NCBI GenBank assembly: GCA_964019055.1
Contig: OZ025219.1
Location: 9,490,388 to 9,554,387, forward strand
Direction: 5' to 3'
DNA from: Anthopleura xanthogrammica
Lineage: Eukaryota > Cnidaria > Anthozoa > Actiniaria > Actiniidae
DNA: 64,000 nucleotides
Position 1 is the first letter of the stretch; each line of letters begins with the position of its first letter. A program made the translations under genes and the position numbers. The notes beneath the pieces were generated by a model. It ran no database searches. It saw only the letters and a list, made by a program, of their open reading frames with translations, and was not told the DNA's origin. Shown here one piece after another: positions 25,388-35,151 of the stretch.

Positions 25388-26078
25388 AATCGATCAAGCT
25401 CTTCGTAAAGTCTCTAATATTGATCGTAACACTGCACTCACTCCTAACACTCGTGCTTCGAATAGTCGCACTCCCTTCACACTTACTTATCATCCTATCA
25501 ATAACTCTATTAAGCCTATTGTCAACCGTAACTTTTCTTTACTTGAGTCTGACACTAACACTTCTAACATCTTTAAAGACCGCCCTCTTTTCTCGTACAA
25601 GCGTGATCGTAACCTTCGCTCTTTCTTAGTTAAAGGGATTCTTCCTTCTAATAAGGATCCTGGCACTTTTCGTTGTTCTCGTAACCGTTGTTATACTTGT
25701 CCGCATATTGTTTCTCACACTTCTATTGTTGGTCCCAAATCGTCACTCAAAATCACTGATCATTTTGAATGTACCACTTTCAATGTCATCTACTGCATTA
25801 AATGTTCTCGCTGTAATCTTTTATATGTTGGTGAAACTGGCCGTCGTTTCGGTGATCGTATCCGCGACCATCTTTATGATATTCGTAAGAACGATCAAAC
25901 CAAACCAGTTTCCCGCCATTTCAACTTACTTAATCATTCACTTTCCGACTTCATTGTTTTCGGTTTGTCTTTGGTTAGCGGCAACAATGATTGTCGCAAA
26001 ACCAAAGAGATGCGGCTCATTCACCTATTGGGTACTCATAATCCCAATGGGATGAATGAACGCTTCGCTTTTAATTAA
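25388..26078 (+). pseudogene. GIY-YIG endonuclease end of Penelope-like ORF, right arm
   Basis: Same protein segment as in the left arm, on the opposite strand and starting about 33 bp further upstream in the element (DQALRKVSNIDRNTAL). It keeps the zinc-knuckle cysteines, the GIY-YIG motif, the arginines of GRRFGDRIRDH and the distal catalytic glutamate region, and ends with FAFN and a stop at 26076-26078. The apparent ATG at 25311 is again in the other arm. No amino-acid difference from the left copy was seen in the shared part. Truncated and presumably inert alone. Confidence 0.85.
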
Positions 26079-26205
26079 TCCATTCTTTTGTCTTTTTATC
26101 ATTTCTTATTGTTTTTTTCCTGTAACCTTGCCTACCTTGCTCTCATTGGTTATCTATTTTCTATCTTCATCATATATACACTACCTTCCAATCTTATTCT
26201 CTCTT

Positions 26206-26243
26206 TTACTCCGACGAAGGACTAGCGTCCGAAACGTCAGTAA
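26206..26243 (+). other. hammerhead-ribozyme-like motif, right arm
   Basis: Layout: TTACT (stem I, 5' strand), CCGACGA, an extra A, GGAC-TAGC-GTCC (stem II), GAAA, CGTC, AGTAA (stem I, 3' strand). This follows the hammerhead order CUGANGA, stem II, GAAA, stem III, GUC, stem I. Stem III would be the self-complementary ACGU, which pairs only between two molecules. Deviations are C for the conserved U in the first box and one extra A, so activity is doubtful. Hammerhead motifs are known from Penelope-like elements, which supports the reading. Confidence 0.45.
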
Positions 26244-26347
26244 GTGATCTCTCTTATTTTTTACGGTGTAAAATTTAACTTTTTATCCATACTGTTTCAT
26301 TAGAAACACCGACGCAGCCCACACTAGCTTACCGCTAGTTATCATCT

Positions 26348-26360
26348 CGTTAAAACAGTA
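26348..26360. repeat. right 13-bp target-site duplication
   Basis: CGTTAAAACAGTA, matching 24502-24514. Confidence 0.8.
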
Positions 26361-26417
26361 GATTGTTTTGTTGTGACGTCATACTTAGGTCAACAGCTGA
26401 GATATATAGGTGACTTA

Positions 26418-26656
26418 CAGTGCGAATCGAAAAACCGTGCGCACCCACAAATATTTTAGAAATCGTGTATCGTTCGTTGAACAATCTGAAACAACTCTCT
26501 AACTGCAAGAAGTTCGACTGATTTGTAGTCAGATAAACTTCATGTAGTCAGATAAACTTCATGTACTAGTTAGAGAGTCGTTTCAGATTGTTCAACGAAC
26601 AATAAACGAGTGGTGAATTATTTCTGGTTCAGCCAATGAGTTTTCGATTCGCACTG
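26418..26656. mobile_element. Tc1/mariner-type MITE
   Basis: Termini CAGTGCGAATCGAAAA and TTTTCGATTCGCACTG flanked by TA on both sides, the target duplication of Tc1/mariner elements. An inner inverted repeat pairs GTTCGTTGAACAATCTGAAA with its complement near 26580-26602, and a 19-bp motif (TAGTCAGATAAACTTCATG) is repeated in tandem in the centre. No transposase. Confidence 0.85.
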
Positions 26657-26783
26657 TAATACAAAAATATCAGCATATATTTTCTCTCTTTATTTGGTAC
26701 TGGATCTATCGTATCTGTTATATACTTCTAAATATTAAAGTTCCAATCAACCTTGTAAATTCAGTGGCGGATCCAGAATGATT

Positions 26784-27419
26784 TCAAGGGGGTGACTGGT
26801 ACCTGCCCGTGGGAGGATTGGAGACATCTGCAGCTAATCTGGCTAATGGCTGCCTGGACTCAAAGATGCAGAAATTACAGCTTTTCCACCAGTGGAACCA
26901 CCATGCTCCTGCCATGATAAATTCGACCACCATAGATATTACAAGGAAACTGCAGACTCCTACAAAGGACTTGTAGTTGTGTGCTTCGTCTGCTTTAGAT
27001 ACAACCGCTATGGTCAGGCTAATCCCAGCCACAATAAAGACAAGCTCCAGAGCAGCCAGTAGACGAACAATGAGCAGAAAGAACTGAGGTCTTCGTATAT
27101 TAGTAATTGAATTCAACAAGTAACAGCTAGTAGTAGAAACGGTCAGACCAATAATACAACAAAGAATAGTAATGGCAGTGAACCAGTGTTTGAGGGCGCG
27201 GCTGTTCCAATTATAGTCCAGAAGCCGGACAACACAGGTAAGCGTGAAAGAGGACATGATCAAAGCAGAGAAGAGGTGAGCGACGCTCCATCGTCGTTTA
27301 ATTTCCATCCCAAAGTTTCCACTCCTATAAGCATCATGACAAGGAACGTCTTCAATGTCGTCTTTTCTACCGCCAATCACTAATAATGGCACCAGATATC
27401 CTCTTTCAAAACATTTCAT
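26784..27419 (-). CDS. four-pass membrane protein, paralogue 1 (altered ends)
   Basis: Encodes 211 aa related to the two genes at 29.8-30.7 and 32.4-33.2 kb. It shares LVIGGR-DD-EDxPxHDAYR-GNFG, RWSVAHLFSALIM and IRRPQFFLLIVRLLAALEL, with four hydrophobic segments at about residues 48-68, 80-103, 113-141 and 149-176. The family is not recognised. Compared with the paralogues it lacks the acidic MAEKE N-terminus, the KRG-INFTRAK segment, the loop around RYDWTTDDPRDVAD and the C-terminal tail, which is replaced by a different end next to repeat-like CAGTGGCGGATCCAG (26762-26776). The start at 27419 is the only upstream ATG in frame. It may be a diverged gene or a decaying copy. An upstream exon cannot be excluded. 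Confidence 0.6.
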   Translation of the reverse strand: MKCFERGYLVPLLVIGGRKDDIEDVPCHDAYRSGNFGMEIKRRWSVAHLFSALIMSSFTLTCVVRLLDYNWNSRALKHWFTAITILCCIIGLTVSTTSCYLLNSITNIRRPQFFLLIVRLLAALELVFIVAGISLTIAVVSKADEAHNYKSFVGVCSFLVISMVVEFIMAGAWWFHWWKSCNFCIFESRQPLARLAADVSNPPTGRYQSPP

Positions 27420-27630
27420 GGTAAATGTAAAGACTTCTTCTATAACAGTTTAAACTCTTCTACAGAACTGAATGTGTCTAGACTTTATTAATATAAACGC
27501 TTCTGTCTCCTCCCAGTTTCACTTTTTTTAGGATTTATTCAATTAATGATATGTTAGTTTAGTTTATCTTAGTTTAGTTTGCTTAGTTTAGATTAGTTTA
27601 ATGATTATTATGGAATCACTTTAAATAGAG

Positions 27631-27988
27631 ATTATTATTATTATTATTATCCATCCATCCATCCATCCATCCATCCATCCATCCGTCCGTCCGTCCGTCC
27701 GTCCGTCCGTCCGTCCGTCCGTCCGTCCGTCCGTCCGTCCGTCCGTCCGTCCGTCCGTCCGTCCGTCCGTCCGTCCGTCCGTCCGTCCGTCCGTCCGTCC
27801 GTCCGTCCGTCCGTCCGTCCGTCCGTCCGTCCGTCCGTCCGTCCGTCCGTCCGTCCGTCCGTCCGTCCGTCCGTCCGTCCGTCCGTCCGTCCGTCCGTCC
27901 GTCCGTCCGTCCGTCCGTCCGTCCGTCCAACCATCCAACCATCCAACCATCCAACCATCCAACCATCCAACCATCCAACCATCCAACC
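27631..27988. repeat. block microsatellite ATT/CCAT/CCGT/CCAACCAT
   Basis: In order: ATT repeats (27631-27650), CCAT (27651-27682), about 61 uninterrupted CCGT units (27683-27926), then CCAACCAT units (27927-27988). The following GACCATCGAAATG also occurs beside a short CATC repeat at 30782-30825, upstream of paralogue 2, so the repeat sits in a duplicated flank. The long open frames here are repeat artefacts. Confidence 0.95.
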
Positions 27989-28069
27989 AAGACCATCGAA
28001 ATGGGTGTTCAATTTAGTTTCAATCTAGTCTTGGAAAAAAGATTATTTGTAATTTGAGTTGCATCGACC

Positions 28070-29730
28070 CGTTAGCGGTAAAATAACACTCAAGGGATGA
28101 CACGTGCTCTGAAGTGGGAAACATCACACGTGAACGAATTATAAGTCTCTTTATTATATCCAATTTGAATTTGTTAATCATAAAAAGATATTTATATTTT
28201 ATATTATATTTTATATTATATTTTATATTATATTTTATATTATATTTTATATTATATTTTATATTATATTTTATATTATATTTTATATTATATTTTATAT
28301 TATATTTTATATTATATTTTATATTATATTTTATATTATATTTTATATTATATTTTATATTATATTTTATATTATATTTTATATTATATTTTATATTATA
28401 TTTTATATTATATTTTATATTATATTTTATATTATATTTTATATTATATTTTATATTATATTTTATATTATATTTTATATTATATTTTATATTATATTTT
28501 ATATTATATTTTATATTATATTTTATATTATATTTTATATTATATTTTATATTATATTTTATATTATATTTTATATTATATTTTATATTATATTTTATAT
28601 TATATTTTATATTATATTTTATATTATATTTTATATTATATTTTATATTATATTTTATATTATATTTTATATTATATTTTATATTATATTTTATATTATA
28701 TTTTATATTATATTTTATATTATATTTTATATTATATTTTATATTATATTTTATATTATATTTTATATTATATTTTATATTATATTTTATATTATATTTT
28801 ATATTATATTTTATATTATATTTTATATTATATTTTATATTATATTTTATATTATATTTTATATTATATTTTATATTATATTTTATATTATATTTTATAT
28901 TATATTTTATATTATATTTTATATTATATTTTATATTATATTTTATATTATATTTTATATTATATTTTATATTATATTTTATATTATATTTTATATTATA
29001 TTTTATATTATATTTTATATTATATTTTATATTATATTTTGTATTATATTTTGTATTATATTTTATATTATATTTTATATTATATTTTATATTATATTTT
29101 ATATTATATTTTATATTATATTTTATATTATATTTTATATTATATTTTATATTATATTTTATATTATATTTTATATTATATTTTATATTATATTTTATAT
29201 TATATTTTATATTATATTTTGTATTATATTTTGTATTATATTTTATATTATATTTTATATTATATTTTATATTATATTTTATATTATATTTTATATTATA
29301 TTTTATATTATATTTTATATTATATTTTATATTATATTTTATATTATATTTTATATTATATTTTATATTATATTTTGTTTTTGACATGTTTTACATGCTC
29401 TGAAAGAATTAATAACTTAGTTTTCAAATCTTCTTTTATGACATGCACTTATTAATTACAGTTCTCAAACTTATCTTAAGTAAAACGTGCTTTTACTTAG
29501 TTTTCTAACTCACTTTTTCAAATTTTAATTTATGCTAATCTATCTTGGAAATTCCGAGATTTCAAAACCCCTCTAGTTTTTTCTCCCTGGCCGGTAGTAA
29601 CATGATCGTAGTAACCTCTTTTTGGGTTCATACCGTTCAACGTTTATTGCGTAGTACACTAAACAGCCTTATGAATGTTGCCTTCTAAAATTATTTCAAT
29701 AATGACCCGGAAAAGGATCATAAAATTTTA
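28070..29730. repeat. duplicated flank, copy with expanded repeat
   Basis: Sequence on both sides of the 12-bp array (28070-28191: ACACGTGCTCTGAAGTGG, TGAACGAATTATAAGTCTC; and 29376-29730: GACATGTTTTACATGC onwards) matches 31226-31764 continuously. This shows segmental duplication of the downstream flank of the membrane-protein genes. Confidence 0.85.
28192..29375. repeat. ATATTATATTTT array (~98 units)
   Basis: Almost pure 12-bp repeat. Only four variant units (GTATTATATTTT) appear, as two adjacent pairs at 29041 and 29221, 180 bp (15 units) apart, showing duplication of a block. The unit length is divisible by three, so both strands stay open for over 400 codons. No gene is implied. The duplicated flank at 31340-31362 has only one to two units. 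Confidence 0.97.
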
Positions 29731-29814
29731 AGAGCGTTCAGATGTGTCACGTTTTCTCGTTTTTGGCTGTCGTCCATCAAACGGCAATAATGTACACCAA
29801 GTACCTTTATACTG

Positions 29815-30681
29815 CTAAATAATAAAGTTCCAATCAACCTTGTAAATTGACCAGCACACATAGGCACATTCGTGAATAATGCTTGTGGAAGGGTCGGAGA
29901 CACCTGAAGCTACTGGCTTCCCGGGCTCAAAGATGCAGAAAGACTTCAGAGCGTCACAACAATCACAGCACTTCCACCAGTGGAACAACCAGGCGCCTGC
30001 CATGATCACTTCCACCACCATGGAGATAACAAGGAAACTACACATCACTACAAAGGACTTGAAGTTGTCTGCGACATCTCGTGGATCGTCTGTCGTCCAG
30101 TCGTACCTATGTCTCAATTCCCTCCATGGATTTCTTTCTTGTGCTTCAGATCCAACCGCTATTGTCAAGCCAATCCCAGTCAAAAGAAAGACTAACTCGA
30201 GAACTGCTAGTAGACGAACAAGGAGCAGAAAGAACAGAGGTCTTCGTATTTTAGTAAGTGAATTCAACAGGTAACAGCTACAAGGAAACATGGTCAGACC
30301 AATAACACAACATAGGAGAGTAATGGCGATGAACCAGTCTCCGAGGTCGCGGCTGATCCAGTAACTGTATTTTGCATCATTCCACAGAAGAAACACACAG
30401 GAAATCGTAAAATAGGTCATGATCAGAGCAGAGAAGAAGTGAGCGACACTCCATCGTTTGGCACGAGTGAAGTTGATTTGTCCTCGTTTGATGCCAAAGT
30501 TTCCATCCCTATAAGCATCATGGTAAGGATCGTCTTCAACGTCGTCATATCTCCCGCCAATCACTAATGGCTGACACTCTGTACCTGCGTCGAGTCTTGT
30601 TTGTGAGAAGCTATCAGTGATTGTGACTTGCACAGATTGGTTCTGGTTGGAGTCGTCGTCCACTTCTTCTTTCTCTGCCAT
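29815..30681 (-). CDS. four-pass membrane protein, paralogue 2
   Basis: A 288-aa intronless frame. The start MAEKEEVDDD at 30681 is preferred over the ATG 37 codons upstream because paralogue 3 starts at the same motif and homology of the leader ends there. Order: acidic Ser/Gln-rich cytoplasmic-type N-terminus (1-77) with DDVEDDPYHDAYRDGNFGIK, four hydrophobic segments at about 80-100, 117-140, 150-178 and 212-239, a charged loop between the third and fourth (ERNPWRELRHRYDWTTDD), a Cys-rich stretch (HWWKCCDCCDALKSFC) and a short tail. The topology recalls tetraspan proteins, but no family signature such as CCG or MARVEL-type residues was recognised. Member of a three-gene tandem array on one strand. 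Confidence 0.75.
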   Translation of the reverse strand: MAEKEEVDDDSNQNQSVQVTITDSFSQTRLDAGTECQPLVIGGRYDDVEDDPYHDAYRDGNFGIKRGQINFTRAKRWSVAHFFSALIMTYFTISCVFLLWNDAKYSYWISRDLGDWFIAITLLCCVIGLTMFPCSCYLLNSLTKIRRPLFFLLLVRLLAVLELVFLLTGIGLTIAVGSEAQERNPWRELRHRYDWTTDDPRDVADNFKSFVVMCSFLVISMVVEVIMAGAWLFHWWKCCDCCDALKSFCIFEPGKPVASGVSDPSTSIIHECAYVCWSIYKVDWNFII

Positions 30682-31225
30682 TTTAACTGAGTTGAAGGTC
30701 AACAACTTAGACCACAGGGAACCCAATGGGATATAAAGTATGGGAAGTGAATATAGCAAATATCCGCTCATAGACCTCATACATCCATCCATTTGTCAAT
30801 CCATCCATCCAGCAAAGACCATCGAAATGAATGTTAGGACTAGGTTAGCCTGAGTCGAATCAAGGTGGCGAAGGTTCCTTCTTCCAGGTTTTATTCTATT
30901 CACCCTCTAGCTTCATCTGCCTAATTACAATTCTATTCCCTACCATTTTTATACACTTCTAATGAGACATAACCCAAACAGAACTTTCCGGAGTGCTAAT
31001 TAACCTACCCAAACAATAATCCGTGTGTGGGAGGCCACCATGATTCCGTCGAGTGGCTACCCACTGTTTGGGGAATACCCACACAGTTCCGCCTAGGACA
31101 AGTCTCATCAGGCTACAACATTAATCAATATCAAATCAATCAAAGGGGAATTCCCTTTGCAAAGTGCTAATCACAATGTGTAGAAAGTGTTGTCTAACAT
31201 GAGTGTAATGTTTTTAGTCCAGTTA
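30682..31225. other. flank upstream of paralogue 2
   Basis: The first ~45 bases upstream of the start match the region upstream of paralogue 3 (TCAACAACT, AGACCACAGGGAACCCAAT). A short CATCC repeat follows at 30782-30815. 30840-31170 is unclassified and without a recognisable gene. Confidence 0.5.
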
Positions 31226-31764
31226 CCGGTAAAAAAGAAATAACACTCAAGGAAATGACACGTGCTCTGAAGTGGAAAATATCACACGTGAACGAATTAT
31301 AAGTCTCTTTATTTGGCTTTGAATTTGTTAATCATAAAAAATATCTTTATTTTATATTATATTTTGTTTTTGACATGTTTTACATGCTCTGAAAGAATAA
31401 CTTAGTTTTCAAATCTTCTTTTATGACATGCACTTATTAATTATAGTTCTCAAACTTATCTTAAGTAAAACGTGCTTTTACTTTTTGTTTTCTAACTCAC
31501 TTTTTCAAATTTTGATTTATACTGATCTATCTTGGAAATTCCGAGATTTCAAAACCCCTCTAGTTTGTTCTCCCTGGCCGGTAGTATCACGATCGTCCTG
31601 AATCGAAAACGGATGTACAGGAGAGACTACCTCTTTTTGGGTTCATACCGTTCAACGTTTAATGCGTAGTACACTAAACAGCCTTATGAATGTTGCCTTC
31701 TAAAATTATTTCATTAATGACCCGGAAAAGGATCATAAAATCTTAAGAGCGTTCAGACGTGTCA
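31226..31764. repeat. duplicated flank, unexpanded copy
   Basis: Matches 28070-28191 plus 29376-29730, but at the place of the 1.18-kb array it has only TTATTTTATATTATATTTTG. It also contains a ~35-bp insertion near 31593-31627 relative to the other copy. Confidence 0.85.
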
Positions 31765-32345
31765 CGATTGATTTTCGATTGATGGAAGCAAAAAACTAGA
31801 GTTTTGGAAGAGTGGATGTCGTTGAAACATAAACAGCGCTCTCAATAGAGTACCAAAGTGATCAGTGACATCAAAAAATTATTTCTTAAAAACTTTGGGA
31901 TTTTGGTGGCATTATAAGAAACTGCATGTTAAATTATAATAGTTTGATATTTTAGAGCAATAGGGCGAAAAAACAGCTACGATATAGACAGTTAATGTTA
32001 AAATATATCCATAAATTTTCTCTCTGTTTTGTTGTTGGTTCTAACGTGATTGGAAAGAGTGCAAAATAGGAGAAAATGTATGAGGGGTTTTTGAGCTCAA
32101 ATCTCTATACTAATATCTTCATTTTTCAGTATAGCTCAGAGCAGCCTTAATTAGTTATTGTCATGATATTGTGTTATCTTCAAATATTAACATAAACTGA
32201 AATGTAAGATTTTTAGTTTGTGAGTTTATGCAACGCGGTTGAATCATGTTTCCCTAGGGTAAAGGAGAAAAAGAGAATATCCCGCCCTACCAGTTATATT
32301 ACAAACTTTTTATACTTTTTTTTAGGCCGAGACACAGATATCAGA
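31765..32345. other. insertion in the flank of paralogue 3
   Basis: About 580 bp of AT-rich DNA is present here but absent between the matching positions beside paralogue 2 (about 29745-29790). No termini or coding potential could be defined. Confidence 0.45.
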
Positions 32346-32380
32346 TCATGCAATAATGTACACCAAGTACCTTTATACTG

Positions 32381-33226
32381 CTAAATAATAAAGTTCAAAT
32401 CAACCTTGTAAATTGACCAGCACACATAGACACACTCGTGAATAATGCTTGTGGGAGGGTCGGAGACACCTGAAGCTACTGGATTCCCGGGCTCAAAGAT
32501 GCAGAAAGACTTCAGAGCGTCACAACCATCACAGCACTTCCACCAGTGGAACAACCAGGCGCCTGCCATGATCACTTCGACCACCATGGAGATTACGAGG
32601 AAACAACAGAACACTATAAAGGACTTGAAGTCGTCTGCGACATCTCGTGGGTCGTCTGTCGTCCAGTCGTACTTATGTCTCCAGGGATTTCTTTCTTGTG
32701 CTTCAGATCCAACCGCTATTGTCAAGCCAATCCCAGTCAAAAGAAAGACTAGCTCGAGAACAGCCAGTAGACGAACAAGCAGCAGAAAGAACAGAGGTCT
32801 TCGTATTTTACTAAGTGAATTCAACAGGTAACAGCTACAAGAAGACATGGTCAGACCAATAATACAACATAGGATAGTAATGGCGATAAACCAGTCTCTG
32901 AGGTCGCTACTCATCCAGAACCTGTGATTATTCCCAAGAAGAATAACACAGGTAAGCGTGAAACAGGTCATGACCAGAGCAGAGACGAAGTGAGCGACGC
33001 TCCATCGTTTGGCACGAGTGAAGTTGATTTTTCCTCGTTTGATACCAAAGTTTCCATTCCTATAAGCATCATGGTAAGGATCGTCTTCAACGTCGTCTTT
33101 TCTCGCGTCAATCACTAATGGCTGGTGTTCTGCGTCGATTCCTGTTTGTGAGAAGCTATCAGTCATTGTGACTTGCCAAGGTTGGTTCTGGTTGGCTTCG
33201 TTGTCCACGACTTCTTTTTCCGCCAT
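32381..33226 (-). CDS. four-pass membrane protein, paralogue 3
   Basis: A 281-aa intronless frame, closely similar to paralogue 2 over its full length (same start MAEKE, same KRGKINFTRAKRWSVAH junction, same end EC-YVCWSIYKVD-NFII). Hydrophobic segments lie at about 78-98, 112-135, 145-173 and 201-228. The charged loop HKYDWTTDDPRDVADD lies between segments 3 and 4, and HWWKCCDGCDALKSFC follows segment 4. Differences are mostly conservative substitutions and short loop indels, as expected of a maintained duplicate. Function unknown; probably a surface or vesicle membrane protein. The upstream region has (TAAAT)-type and CATCC repeats. Confidence 0.78.
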   Translation of the reverse strand: MAEKEVVDNEANQNQPWQVTMTDSFSQTGIDAEHQPLVIDARKDDVEDDPYHDAYRNGNFGIKRGKINFTRAKRWSVAHFVSALVMTCFTLTCVILLGNNHRFWMSSDLRDWFIAITILCCIIGLTMSSCSCYLLNSLSKIRRPLFFLLLVRLLAVLELVFLLTGIGLTIAVGSEAQERNPWRHKYDWTTDDPRDVADDFKSFIVFCCFLVISMVVEVIMAGAWLFHWWKCCDGCDALKSFCIFEPGNPVASGVSDPPTSIIHECVYVCWSIYKVDLNFII

Positions 33227-34600
33227 TTTGACTCAGCTGAAGGTCAACAACTAAGACCACAGGGAACCCAATCTTGTACATTTAATAGATATTTTTAAAT
33301 TATTAAATTATTAAATTATTAAAATAACATTGATTGTAAGAGTATATAAGAGTATGAGAAGGGAAAATTCCATCCATCTTCTCATCCATTCATCCATACG
33401 CCAACCATTCATTCGTTAATGAATCCATTTATTCTCATTTCATTCATCCCATTCCATTTATCAATCTACCATTCATTTTCGTCCAGTCTATCCATTCGTT
33501 AATCCATCCATCACAACACACCGCATCCATCCATCCGTCCGTCAGTTCATTCCATTCCATTCCATCCCATCTCATGCAGTATCATTCTATCTATTCACCA
33601 CTTTCACATACCAATAATGCTTTGCGTTTTTGGGGGCAACAATGAGACAAAATCGTTAATATTACCATGAATTTCGCGGCCATAGTAGACTGCGCGAGAA
33701 CCAGGAGAGACTGGGCCTAAGGCGCGAAGGCATAATCGCAAACGAACATGTGATAGCAGGACAGGTCCTACAAATTGTAAGGTTTTTCTTATTTTCTAGC
33801 CTTGCTTCAAATCTGGAACCAATATTTAGCCTATTTATTTATTCATTCATAGTTTGTGAACCGTTGTGAATCGCTTGAAATCGCTAGGAATCGCAGCAAA
33901 GGTTTAAAATCGTATACAGTATAAAGAGAAAAGTCAAGTAAAGAGATGTAGAACAATGTAAAAGTCGAATGCAATAAATTCACGCGCGTTACACAGAAGG
34001 CAACGTTTACTGCCTTCACAATGAAGATTAATAAGCCGTGAATTGAAGAAAAAACATCTAAAAACACTTATGCATCTAGGATAGATTCTATCAGGATTTA
34101 TAAGAACCAGAAAGAAAGAAATTTGAACAGGTTTACGAGTAAAAGTCATGATATTTCTTGGTAAGTCCATACATTGTCTGTAACACCAAAAGTTTCATTC
34201 TCCCATGCGTGTGGAATTAACTCTGATTAAACTGATACAGGATTTTTCAATGATAATAGCAATGATACTCAACACCTGCATGAAAAGTTTTGAATTTTCA
34301 AATAATTTTTGCTACTGCTGCCTCCCTCCTCCCCAAAAAAACGCAAAATATTATGGGAATGTGAAAGTGGTGAATTATTTTTCTTTCTTGTTTTTGCCAG
34401 TTGGTCCTGGCGTCCATTTCTGCCTATGCGCGGTCTCCTTAGCAACGCACGGTATCTTATTTTAACGCAATCAAATCTTTGCAGCCAACATGTTAATATA
34501 TCTACTAACATTTATTTACGTTATTGGATCATTTTCCTTTATTTTATTGGTTGAATAAATAAATTAATGACAAATTTTTACAAATGAATTAACAAAATGC
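33227..34600. other. intergenic, CATT/CATC-rich then unique
   Basis: 33296-33330 has TTAAATTA repeats and 33370-33590 a degenerate CATC/CATT microsatellite, the third instance of a CATC repeat upstream of a paralogue. 33600-34600 contains no frame with recognisable features. Confidence 0.45.
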
Positions 34601-34726
34601 TTAGCAACTGATTTCCATAAGTGACAAGTGTACCTTGGAAGATTTAGCTCAGACATCATCCACAGAAAACGGGACTATCCAAAGAAGACACAATTTCACG
34701 GTCCTTTTCAAGGCAGAAAAAAACAG
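34601..34726 (+). other. possible 5' untranslated exon of the trefoil gene
   Basis: A donor-like AACAG|GTTAGT at 34726/34727 fits an upstream leader exon for the gene whose coding exon opens at an acceptor (TTTCCCAG, 35136-35143). The exon's 5' border is not defined. Confidence 0.3.
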
Positions 34727-35073
34727 GTTAGTAAGCTACTCATATATTTAGTAATCTAATGCGTAAAATTTCGTTCACAAGCTGTGGTATTGTTAAGGTA
34801 TCGAGCAATTTTCCCTGATGGAAGAACTCTGAAATCACATTCAAAGACCGAAAACAGTAGTGAATTCAAATAATAAGTTTATCTATCGGCTAACGATGGC
34901 TAAGCCAGCCTTATTGTTTAGTTTGTACCAAAAGCCGGGAAGATGATGAGAAAAGGCTTTAGTTACCAAGACTGGATTGAAAACTAGCAAGCAAAATTAG
35001 CCTGTTTCATTGAAGAGGTATATTGACGTCGATTATTGCGCACACGTTAAAACAATGAGGAGATATGAATGAG

Positions 35074-35074
35074 A

Positions 35075-35106
<32 letters not shown>

Positions 35107-35140
35107 TTCCTTCTTTCCTATCTTTTCTTTCTTCCTTTCC
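35074..35140. repeat. CTTT microsatellite forming an intron 3' end
   Basis: CTTT/CCTT repeats run directly into the acceptor of the first coding exon of the trefoil gene and supply its polypyrimidine tract. Confidence 0.7.
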
Positions 35141-35151
35141 CAGGCGACAAG

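Larger units (their letters stand above)
24515..26347. mobile_element. inverted dimer of a truncated Penelope-like element
   Basis: Two nearly identical arms of about 870 bp face each other head to head, truncated 5' ends in the middle and 3' ends outside. The left arm is the reverse complement of the right arm; I saw one substitution (near 25331 versus 25488) and a ~33-bp asymmetric centre (about 25388-25421). The right arm carries about 50 extra 3' bases with two hairpins, GTTTC/GAAAC and ACTAG/CTAGT, absent from the left. A 13-bp duplication flanks the whole, so the dimer appears to have inserted as one unit. Only the linker and GIY-YIG endonuclease end of the protein is present. The reverse transcriptase core is missing. 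Confidence 0.88.

Noticed and set aside
27616..28012. DGRT-repeat proteins on the minus strand
   Set aside because: CCGT microsatellite translation.
28020..29403. Frames of 430-455 codons on both strands (YNIK / ILYF repeats)
   Set aside because: Pure 12-bp repeat whose length is divisible by three and which lacks stops in several frames.
29879..30274. Plus-strand frames opposite the membrane-protein paralogues
   Set aside because: Antisense shadows; the same shadow appears opposite paralogue 3.
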